Assembly (NCBI GenBank): GCA_031177555.1
Contig: JAPSGM010000112.1
Location: forward strand, 1-6,478
Direction of reading: 5' to 3'
DNA: 6,478 bases
From: Chloroflexota bacterium
GTDB lineage: Bacteria; Chloroflexota; Limnocylindria; QHBO01
Of the stretch, positions 1 to 5,601 are shown one piece after another. The translations under genes and the position numbers were made by a program. The notes under the pieces were generated by a model, which saw nothing but the letters and a program-made list of their open reading frames with translations, made no database searches and had not been told where the DNA came from. The first letter of the stretch is position 1. Each line of letters begins with the position of its first letter.

Positions 1-2
1 GC

Positions 3-410
3 CTCTCCCTGTGGGCATACTATGGCCCGGAGGCCATGGAGATTCCCAAGCGCACCTTCCTGCGCATGCTCCGGGCCGGCTTCGACTATCCCTTCGTGAA
101 GTTCGCCATGACCGATGATGACCGCCCGATGCTCATGACCGAGATCCCGCCCGATGCCGTCGGCCGCGACGAGCTGGGCCGCGGCCTCGCCCGCCTGGCG
201 ATCGTTGCCGACCGGCTGCTGGAGGAGACGGCCCCGGCGGTCGCGGACCACGGCCGCCTGCCCGACTGGAGCGCACGGGTGGGTCGCAACCCCTCGCTGC
301 TGGCCGCCTACCGCTCCGAGGTCCAATCCGCCATGCCCGACTGGACGCCCCCGGCTCCGCGCCCGCCGCGCCGGGGCCTCCTCGCCCGCCTGCTCGGGAC
401 GCGTCGATGA
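3..410 (+). CDS. YbjN-like domain protein, 5' end cut by window edge
   Basis: The reading frame is open to the left edge, so the gene is probably incomplete at its 5' end. The first ATG in frame (36-38) has a GGAGG at 29-33, only 2 bases away, which is too close for a normal ribosome site. The codons before it (reading LSLWAYYGPEAMEIP) also look like ordinary protein, so I favour a start outside the window. Counting from the ATG, residues 12-62 contain 'DYPFVKFAMTDDDRPMLM', an acidic stretch, and an amphipathic helix ending in 'ADRLLEE'. This order (hydrophobic strand, short turn, strand, then helix with a conserved AD) resembles YbjN/type III chaperone-like domains, whose roles are mostly unknown. 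The tail (about residues 101-124) is rich in Pro and Arg. There is no signal peptide or membrane segment in the visible part. The stop overlaps the next start as ATGA, implying translational coupling. The family call is from pattern memory and moderate at best. Confidence 0.6.
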   Translation, partial: LSLWAYYGPEAMEIPKRTFLRMLRAGFDYPFVKFAMTDDDRPMLMTEIPPDAVGRDELGRGLARLAIVADRLLEETAPAVADHGRLPDWSARVGRNPSLLAAYRSEVQSAMPDWTPPAPRPPRRGLLARLLGTRR

Positions 411-2383
411 GCCGCCAGCCTCGCCGCGGGGCATGGGCTGCGGCCGCGCTGGTCGTGGCCGTGCTGGTGGGCATGCTGCCAGGTGTCGCCGGACCGGTGA
501 GCGCTGCCCGCTGGGAGATGACGACCCGGGCCCGCTACGAGGTCCGGCCGGGCGATGGCCGCGTGGAGGTCACCGTGCGGGTGCGGTTCCGCAACACGAC
601 GCCGAACCCGCCGGGACGCTTCAGCGTGTTCGAGGTGATCGACCTGGTGGTCCAGCGGGGCGCGCGGGACATCGCGGCGCGCGACAGCCGCGGGCGCCTG
701 TCCGTCTCCACCCATCGCCGCGCGAACGCGATCCGGGTTTCGGTCCGCCCGCGCCAGGGCGTGCGGTACCGCGAGCGCACCGGGTTCACCCTGAGCTACC
801 GCCTGCCGGACGGCGCCGCCGACGTGCGGGTGCGTTCCGCGGTCGTCACGTTCCCGGTCTGGGCCTTCGGCACCGAGGGCAGCGCGGCGGTGAGCCTGCC
901 GGCTCGCTACGACGTGAGCGTGGACGGCGACGACCTCGTCCCTGAGCGCACGGGCGACGGCTGGCGGCTGGAGAGCGGTAACGTGAGAAATCCGCAGTCC
1001 TGGGCATCGCTGATCCTGGCCACCGGCCCGGCCAGCCACGAGACGGTGACGCGAGCCATCCCGCTGGCGGACGGCACGGTCGAGCTGCAGGTCCGTGCCT
1101 GGCGCGACGACGAGGCGTGGGCCGAGCGCACCCTCGACCTGCTCTCCGCCGCGCTGCCGCGCCTCGAGCAGCGCCTGGGCCTGCCGTATCCCGGCACCGG
1201 CGCGCTCGTCGTGGAGGAGGCCGTCTCGCGCGCGCGGGACGGTCTGGACGAGGCGGGCTCGGAGGGAGCTCACCTGCTGGCCGGGTACGACCAGCCGGCC
1301 TTCACGCTGCTCCACCAGGTGGGCCACGTCTGGCTTTCCGACGAGCTGGCGGCCGACCGCTGGATCCGCGAGGGCTTCGCGTCGTGGGCCGCGGCCCGCA
1401 CGGCAGGCGAGCTGGACGTGGAACGACCGTACCGGCCCACCGCCCGGCGGAACGAGCTGGAGGACGATGGCTTCCCGCTGATCAGCTGGGGAGCCGGCAC
1501 GTCCACGCCGGCGCAGGACGCCTACGCCTACGCCGCCGCATGGGCCGTGGCCGAGCAGATCGCGAACCGCATCGGTGGCGACGACGTCCGCCACGCCTGG
1601 CGGCGCATCGCCGCCGGAGAGGCCGCGTACGAGCCGGTGACCGACGCGGAGCCGGCGGTCGAGATGCCCGCCGGCGGGCGCCAGCCGGTCGACTCCCCCG
1701 CGCTGCTGGACCACCTGGAGGCGGTCTCGGACGAGGACCTGAGCGGGATCTTCGCGACGTGGGTCTTCGACGAGGAGACCGCCGCGCTGCTGCCGGACCG
1801 TGGCGCGGCGCGGGCCGAGTACGAGCGCCTGCTGGAGGCCGCCGGCGACTGGGGCGCTCCGCATCCGGTCACCGTGGACCTGGCCGCCTGGCGCTTCGAC
1901 AGCGCCCGCGCACGCATCGCCGAGGCGGTGGCCTGGCTTGCGGACCGCGACGAGCTGGCCGCCGCCGCCGCACGCGCCGGGCTGCTGCTCCCGCGGCGGC
2001 TGCACGATCGCTACCGCACCGCGGGAGGCGCGGCGGACGCGCGGATGGAGCTGGACGCCGAGGCGGCCGTGGTCGACGCGTACAGCCAGGCCCTGGGCGC
2101 CGCGGCGGCCGAGCGCGACCTCCTGGAGCGGATCGGGCTGGTGGGAGGAGTCGATCCCGACGAGCTGCTGCGCCGGTCGAACACGCTCTTTGCCGAGGGA
2201 GACCTGCGCGGGGCGGCCGATGCGACCGACGAGGTGCGAGCGCAGCTGGCGAGTGCCCGCACCCAGGGCATCGTGCGGGTCGCGGCCGCCCTGGCGCTGG
2301 CCGTGGTGCTGCTGGGCGCCGCGCTGGCGCTGGTCCGCCGACGCCGGCCCCGAGAGGCCGCGGACTACACTGCTGCGCCATGA
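407..2383 (+). CDS. Secreted membrane-anchored M1-like (gluzincin) peptidase homologue with HQVGH motif
   Basis: A 658-residue envelope protein. Residues 1-33 form a signal peptide: Arg at 3, 6 and 7, a hydrophobic core at about 9-28, and a V-S-A site before Ala34. Residues 34 to about 215 look like a beta-rich N-terminal domain. The zinc-peptidase-like core has H303-Q-V-G-H307 followed by E322 in 'WIREGFASW', which matches the HExxH...NEGFA arrangement of M1-type gluzincins, but the catalytic Glu is Gln304. The gap from H307 to E322 is 14 residues, against 18 in classical M1 enzymes. A helical part follows (about 371-455, with 'RIGGDD' and 'ATWVF'), then an Ala-rich helical region (about 465-620). 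A single membrane helix at about 623-643 is followed by Arg-rich cytoplasmic residues, which suggests an external domain anchored at its C terminus. The three zinc ligands appear present, so it may bind metal without hydrolysing peptides. Substrate is unknown. Its start overlaps the previous stop and its stop overlaps pncB, both as ATGA. Confidence 0.8.
   Translation: MSRQPRRGAWAAAALVVAVLVGMLPGVAGPVSAARWEMTTRARYEVRPGDGRVEVTVRVRFRNTTPNPPGRFSVFEVIDLVVQRGARDIAARDSRGRLSVSTHRRANAIRVSVRPRQGVRYRERTGFTLSYRLPDGAADVRVRSAVVTFPVWAFGTEGSAAVSLPARYDVSVDGDDLVPERTGDGWRLESGNVRNPQSWASLILATGPASHETVTRAIPLADGTVELQVRAWRDDEAWAERTLDLLSAALPRLEQRLGLPYPGTGALVVEEAVSRARDGLDEAGSEGAHLLAGYDQPAFTLLHQVGHVWLSDELAADRWIREGFASWAAARTAGELDVERPYRPTARRNELEDDGFPLISWGAGTSTPAQDAYAYAAAWAVAEQIANRIGGDDVRHAWRRIAAGEAAYEPVTDAEPAVEMPAGGRQPVDSPALLDHLEAVSDEDLSGIFATWVFDEETAALLPDRGAARAEYERLLEAAGDWGAPHPVTVDLAAWRFDSARARIAEAVAWLADRDELAAAAARAGLLLPRRLHDRYRTAGGAADARMELDAEAAVVDAYSQALGAAAAERDLLERIGLVGGVDPDELLRRSNTLFAEGDLRGAADATDEVRAQLASARTQGIVRVAAALALAVVLLGAALALVRRRRPREAADYTAAP
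2366..2371 (+). promoter_or_regulatory. -10-like TACACT inside the end of the peptidase gene, upstream of pncB
   Basis: TACACT matches TANNNT and ends 8 bases before the pncB ATG. It lies in the last codons of the upstream gene, where it encodes part of the C-terminal tail, so it may simply be coding sequence. If active, it would let pncB be transcribed apart from the two genes before it. Confidence 0.3.
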
Positions 2384-3420
2384 CCGAGGTGCGCGCGGCC
2401 CGGCCGCGATTCCAGCCGGCGGCTGACGTGCTGTCCGGCGAGACGGCCGACGTGTACTTCGAGCGCACGCGGCGCATCCTGGCTGCCGAGAACATCGACC
2501 CGGTCGTGGCCATGGAGGTCTTCCCTCGCGAGGACGCTGTGCTGTGCGGAGCGGACGAGGCGCTCGCCTACCTGCGCGAAATCCTGAGCGGCGGCCGCGG
2601 CGGTGACCCGGCGCCACTGGTCGAGTCGCTGCGCGACGGCGATCGCGTCCGGCGCAAGGAAGTGGTGATGCGCATCACCGCCCGTTATTCCGCGTTCGGG
2701 TTGTACGAGACCGCGCTGCTCGGCATCCTGGCACAGGGGACCGGATGGGCCACCGCCGCGCGCCGCATCGTGGATCTCGCCGACCCGGTCCCGGTCATCG
2801 GCTTCGGGGCGCGGCACGTCCACCCGTCGGTCGCCGACCAGATGGATTACGCCAGCGTGGTGGGCGGCTGCATCGGGGCCTCCACGCCGGCCGGCGCCCG
2901 CCTGGCGGGCCTGGCGCCGACGGGCACCATGCCGCACGCGCTGATCCTCATCTTCGGCGACACGGTGCGCGCGCTGGAGGCATTCGACCGGCACATCGAG
3001 CCGGACGTGCCCCGCATCGCGCTGGTGGACACCTTCAAGGACGAGGCGGAGGAGTCGGTGCGCGTGGCGGACGCGCTGGGCGAGCGGCTGTGGGGCGTCC
3101 GGCTGGACACGCCCGCCGAGCGGGGCCGCGTGACCGCCGACCTGGTCAAGGAGGTCCGCGCTCGCCTGGATCTTGCAGGGCACCCACACGTGAAGATCGT
3201 CGTCTCCGGTGGACTGGACGCCGAGCGGATCGAGTATTTCAAGGAGGCGGGCGCGCCGATCGACTCGTTCGCGGTGGGATCGGCGATCAGCGACGCCAGC
3301 CCCATCGACTTCACCGGCGACCTCAAGGAGATCGACGGCCGGCCGATCGCCAAGCGCGGCCGCATCCCCGGCAGGACCGAGAACCCGCGCCTGCAGCGCA
3401 TCGACCTGGCCGCCGACTGA
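2380..3420 (+). CDS. pncB: Nicotinate phosphoribosyltransferase (short, archaeal-like type)
   Basis: A 346-residue cytosolic enzyme converting nicotinate and PRPP to nicotinate mononucleotide, the entry step of the Preiss-Handler NAD salvage pathway. Recognisable family segments in order are 'RYSAFGLYETALLG' (about 106-119), 'GFGARHVHP' (141-149), 'GGCIGAS' with the following 'AGARLAGL', 'TGTMPHALILIFGD' (181-194), 'ALVDTFKDEAEE', 'GVRLDTP', the phosphate-binding 'VSGGLD' (275-280) and 'FAVGSAISD'. His186 aligns by motif with the phosphorylated active-site histidine of enterobacterial PncB. The protein is shorter than E. coli PncB (about 400) and Bacillus PncB (about 490). It has only two cysteines, so the four-Cys metal knuckle described for the Thermoplasma enzyme is absent. 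The ATG overlaps the upstream stop (ATGA), so translation may be coupled, but a TACACT hexamer at 2366-2371 could also give it its own promoter. No good Shine-Dalgarno is present. Confidence 0.95.
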   Translation: MTEVRAARPRFQPAADVLSGETADVYFERTRRILAAENIDPVVAMEVFPREDAVLCGADEALAYLREILSGGRGGDPAPLVESLRDGDRVRRKEVVMRITARYSAFGLYETALLGILAQGTGWATAARRIVDLADPVPVIGFGARHVHPSVADQMDYASVVGGCIGASTPAGARLAGLAPTGTMPHALILIFGDTVRALEAFDRHIEPDVPRIALVDTFKDEAEESVRVADALGERLWGVRLDTPAERGRVTADLVKEVRARLDLAGHPHVKIVVSGGLDAERIEYFKEAGAPIDSFAVGSAISDASPIDFTGDLKEIDGRPIAKRGRIPGRTENPRLQRIDLAAD

Positions 3421-3430
3421 CCCCGCACCG

Positions 3431-3835
3431 ATGGACGAGCCGCGCACCCCCAACCCCGCGGAGCCCGACGCCGAGCGCGAGGGCGCCTACGAGCTCTTCC
3501 GGCGAGGCTCGCGGCTGCTGGCCGAGCACCACCCCGGCGCCGCCGCCGTGCTGCTGGAGCGCTGCCTGGCGCTCGAGCCGGGCAAGGCCTCCATCCTGGA
3601 GGCGCTGGGACGCGCCTACTTCAACCAGGGGGCGCACGCGGCGGCCGCCGAGCGCTTCCAGTCGATCGTCAACGACTACCCGCTGGACGACTACGCCCAC
3701 TTCGGGCTGGGCCTGTCGCGAGCCAGGCTGGGCGACGCGCGTCGCGCCGAACGCCACCTGCGCATGGCCGTCTTCCTGAAGCCGGACAACGAGGACTACC
3801 GGCGGGCGCTGCAGCGCTTCCTCAACGCCGCCTGA
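3431..3835 (+). CDS. Small tetratricopeptide repeat (TPR) protein
   Basis: A 134-residue protein made almost wholly of three consecutive 34-residue TPR units: about 17-50 (ending 'ALEP'), 51-84 (ending 'NDYP') and 85-118 (ending 'FLKP'). Each has the expected small/large residue pattern (for example 'LGRAYFNQGAHAAAAERF') and a Pro at the unit boundary. The first 16 residues are acidic and Pro-rich, and a short capping helix closes the C terminus. There is no signal peptide or membrane segment, so it is likely a cytoplasmic protein-protein interaction module. TPR folds do not reveal the partner. The start is 10 bases after the pncB stop, with no clear Shine-Dalgarno, so it probably depends on read-through translation in the operon. 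The ATG at 3431 is chosen because upstream codons in this frame lie inside pncB and do not extend the TPR pattern. Confidence 0.9.
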   Translation: MDEPRTPNPAEPDAEREGAYELFRRGSRLLAEHHPGAAAVLLERCLALEPGKASILEALGRAYFNQGAHAAAAERFQSIVNDYPLDDYAHFGLGLSRARLGDARRAERHLRMAVFLKPDNEDYRRALQRFLNAA

Positions 3836-3838
3836 CCC

Positions 3839-3855
3839 GTCGCGGCGCGCCCGAC
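3839..3855. terminator. GC-rich imperfect hairpin between convergent genes (weak terminator candidate)
   Basis: The 21 bases between the two convergent stop codons include GTCG, then one unpaired C, then the palindrome GGCGCGCC, then CGAC. It can fold on either strand as a bulged stem of about 6 base pairs with a 4-base loop. There is no T-tract on either side, so it is not a standard intrinsic terminator. Bidirectional termination here is inferred from position more than from sequence. Confidence 0.25.
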
Positions 3856-3856
3856 C

Positions 3857-4948
3857 TCAGCGCGTCGCCGACTTCGCTTCCTCTTCGGCCAGGCGCTTGC
3901 GCAGCAGGCCCAGGACGGCCGCCTCCTCCGCCGGAAGGTCGTCCAGCGACGTGCTGAGGCGCTCCTCGGCCCGCCGGCGGGCGGCGCGCACCACGTCGCC
4001 GTCCAGGTAGGCGTCGATCACGGTGGGATGCACGTACGACTTGCGCGAGATGGCCGGCGTGTTGCCCAGGTGCTCGGCCACCGCCTCCACGGCGCGGACC
4101 ACGTTCTTCTTGGCCTGCGCCTCCGAGTCGAACTCCTCCAGCTCGCTCAGCGCCCACGCGGCGAGGACGGTGCCGGACCACGTGCGGAAGTCCTTGGCCG
4201 TGAAGTCCTCGCCGCTTATCTCGCGCAGGTAGTCATTGACGTCCGACGAGCCGACGGTGCGCGGCTCGCCGTCCTCGTCCAGGTACGTGAACAGCGCCTG
4301 CCCGGGCAGGTCCTGGCAGCGTGCCACGATGCGCGCCAGGCGGGCGTCGCTCAGCCTGACGTCGTGCTCCTTGCCGCCCTTGCCGCGGAAGCGGAACCGA
4401 ATCCGATTTGTCCCAACCTCCGCGTGGCCGTTGCGCAGGGTGGTGAGGCCAAACGACCGGTTCTCGCGGGCATACTCCTCGTTGCCGACCCGCACGCGCG
4501 TCTTCTCCAGCAGGCGCACCACGGCCGCCAGCACGCGCTCGCGCGGCAGGCCGGGCAGCGAGAGGTCGTGATCGAGGCGGCTGCGGATCGCCGGCAGCGC
4601 CTGGCCGAAGGCGATCATGCGCTCGTACTTCACTTCGTCCCGAGCGCTGCGCCATCGCGGGTGGTAGCGGTATTGCTTGCGGCCGCGCGCGTCGCGACCG
4701 GTCGCCTGCAGGTGGCCGCGCGGGCTGGGGCAGATCCACACATCGGTCCAGGCCGGCGGGATGGCCAGGCTCTTGATCCGCGCCAGCAGCCGCCGGTCGG
4801 TGATGCGCTCGCCGTCGGGGCCGGTGTACGCGAAGCCGCGGCCCGCCCGCCGGCGCCGAATGCCGGGCTCGGCGTCGGTGACGTACCGCAGGCCCGCCTC
4901 TTCGGCGGATTCCTCGGGATCGGCGGAGCCGGCTCCGTTGGTGCGCAT
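3857..4948 (-). CDS. DNA topoisomerase IB (bacterial/poxvirus type)
   Basis: A 363-residue enzyme that relaxes positive and negative supercoils by nicking one strand through a 3'-phosphotyrosyl link, without ATP. The N-terminal DNA-clamp domain (about 20-125) contains 'YTGPDGERITD', 'IPPAWTDVWICPSP', 'GHLQATGRDARGRKQYRYHP' and 'KYERM'. The catalytic domain follows, with the full active-site pentad: Arg153 ('RVRVGNEEYA'), Lys190 ('FRGKGGKEHD'), Arg255 ('DFRTWSGT'), Asn296 ('HLGNTPA') and nucleophile Tyr305 ('SRKSYVHP'). The spacings back from Tyr305 (9, 50, 115 and 152) equal those I recall for the Deinococcus enzyme (N280, R239, K174, R137, Y289). The acidic N-terminal 20 or so residues are extra. 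The gene starts 28 bases after the NUDIX stop on the same strand and lacks its own promoter-like hexamer or Shine-Dalgarno, so it is probably second in a two-gene operon. Confidence 0.96.
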   Translation of the reverse strand: MRTNGAGSADPEESAEEAGLRYVTDAEPGIRRRRAGRGFAYTGPDGERITDRRLLARIKSLAIPPAWTDVWICPSPRGHLQATGRDARGRKQYRYHPRWRSARDEVKYERMIAFGQALPAIRSRLDHDLSLPGLPRERVLAAVVRLLEKTRVRVGNEEYARENRSFGLTTLRNGHAEVGTNRIRFRFRGKGGKEHDVRLSDARLARIVARCQDLPGQALFTYLDEDGEPRTVGSSDVNDYLREISGEDFTAKDFRTWSGTVLAAWALSELEEFDSEAQAKKNVVRAVEAVAEHLGNTPAISRKSYVHPTVIDAYLDGDVVRAARRRAEERLSTSLDDLPAEEAAVLGLLRKRLAEEEAKSATR

Positions 4949-4976
4949 CGGACGGCAGCCGAAGCAAGCCGCGTGC

Positions 4977-5510
4977 CTAGGCGGTCCCCATCCGGTGGGC
5001 CAGCCATAGCAGGCCGGCGATCGACTTCGCGTCGGCGATCTCGCCCGTCTCTATCGCCGCCAGGGCGTCGGCCAGGGTGATCCAGGAGAGCTCGAGGTCC
5101 TCGTCCTCCGCGGCGTCGGCGCTCGCCTCGGACAGCTCGGTGGCCAGGAAGAGGGCGAGGCGCTCGGTGCAGAAGCCGGGCGCGGTGAAGAACGAGGGGC
5201 CGGGGACCCAGCTGGCGGCGGACAGCGCGCACTCCTCGGCCAGCTCCCGGCGCGCGGTGGCCAGCGGCTCCTCCCCGGCATCCAGCGTCCCGGCCGGGAT
5301 CTCCAGCAGCGCCCCTCCCGCCGCGTGGCGCCACTGCCGCACCATGGCGACCCGCTCGCCGTCCCAGGCCAGGATGCCGACCGCCCCCGGGTGCTCCACC
5401 ACCTCGCGCCCGGCGGTGCGTCCGCTCGCGAGGCGCACCCGGTCCACGCGTACCGCGATGAGCCGACCCTGCCAGGGTCGCTCGCTCGAGACCAGCTCCT
5501 CCTCGGCCAT
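4977..5510 (-). CDS. NUDIX hydrolase, probable ADP-ribose pyrophosphatase
   Basis: A 177-residue cytosolic NUDIX protein, the usual length for ADP-ribose pyrophosphatases, which split ADP-ribose to AMP and ribose 5-phosphate. The fold order fits: 'GAVGILAWDGERVAMVRQWRH' (42-62), then 'LLEIPAGTLDAGE' leading into the NUDIX box G74-x5-E80-x7-R88-E89-L90-x-E92-E93-C-A95-L96. The metal-binding REUxEE core is intact. The Gly near the end of the consensus box is Ala95. 'FFTAPGFCTER' (107-117) is the ADP-ribose-type downstream motif, with Glu116 in the position often used for catalysis. Substrate assignment is by family resemblance; other sugar nucleotides are possible. It is first in a minus-strand pair with topoisomerase IB and is divergent from the ABC ATPase gene. 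A TAGCAT hexamer ends exactly 6 bases before the ATG, suggesting a leaderless message. Confidence 0.9.
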   Translation of the reverse strand: MAEEELVSSERPWQGRLIAVRVDRVRLASGRTAGREVVEHPGAVGILAWDGERVAMVRQWRHAAGGALLEIPAGTLDAGEEPLATARRELAEECALSAASWVPGPSFFTAPGFCTERLALFLATELSEASADAAEDEDLELSWITLADALAAIETGEIADAKSIAGLLWLAHRMGTA

Positions 5511-5516
5511 GGCCCG

Positions 5517-5522
5517 ATGCTA
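5517..5522 (-). promoter_or_regulatory. -10-like TAGCAT directly upstream of the NUDIX gene
   Basis: On the minus strand TAGCAT fits the TANNNT form of the -10 element and is followed by six bases (CGGGCC) and then the ATG. That spacing would put transcription start on the A of the ATG, giving a leaderless mRNA. No Shine-Dalgarno and no recognisable -35 element are seen. The call rests on match and spacing only. Confidence 0.45.
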
Positions 5523-5553
5523 CCGGGGCGGATGGGTCCCGTTCGCGCCGAAA

Positions 5554-5577
5554 CCGACCGGCCCATACCGCGGTCGG
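5554..5577. promoter_or_regulatory. Inverted repeat in the divergent intergenic region (candidate operator)
   Basis: CCGACCG at 5554-5560 is matched by its exact reverse complement CGGTCGG at 5571-5577, separated by 10 bases. An outer pair, GCGCCG at 5545-5550 and CGGCGC at 5575-5580, adds further but offset symmetry. It lies between the two divergent genes, about 12 bases upstream of the ABC-side -10-like hexamer, where a repressor could affect that promoter and perhaps both. The regulator is unknown, and short GC-rich repeats arise easily by chance in such DNA. Confidence 0.3.
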
Positions 5578-5588
5578 CGCCGGGCCGC

Positions 5589-5594
5589 TAGGAT
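5589..5594 (+). promoter_or_regulatory. -10-like TAGGAT upstream of the ABC ATPase GTG start
   Basis: TAGGAT matches TANNNT and ends 7 bases before the GTG at 5602, consistent with a leaderless or near-leaderless transcript. The same bases contain AGGA (5590-5593), 8 bases before the GTG, which could instead be a Shine-Dalgarno if transcription starts further upstream. The two readings exclude each other and the sequence alone does not decide. No clear -35 element is seen. Confidence 0.4.
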
Positions 5595-5601
5595 CGGTGC
5601 C

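Noticed and set aside
36..38. ATG at 36 as the true start of the first gene
   Set aside because: GGAGG is only 2 bases upstream and the frame is open with protein-like codons to the window edge. I prefer an upstream start but cannot prove it.
1117..2379. Possible 421-residue N-terminal extension of pncB in the same frame
   Set aside because: The extension overlaps the peptidase homologue and reads as Arg/Gly-rich shadow sequence; NAPRT homology begins just after the ATG at 2380.
308..2617. A 769-codon open frame on the minus strand across the peptidase homologue
   Set aside because: It is antisense to two well-supported genes. Its product is rich in Arg, Pro and Gly without domain motifs, which is the usual shadow frame in GC-rich coding DNA.
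3844..3851. GGCGCGCC palindrome as a special site
   Set aside because: Eight-base GC palindromes are common in DNA of this composition. It is noted only as part of the weak hairpin between convergent genes.
4028..5080. A 350-codon open frame on the plus strand opposite topoisomerase IB
   Set aside because: The minus-strand gene has a complete catalytic pentad; the plus-strand product is low-complexity and shows no family motif.
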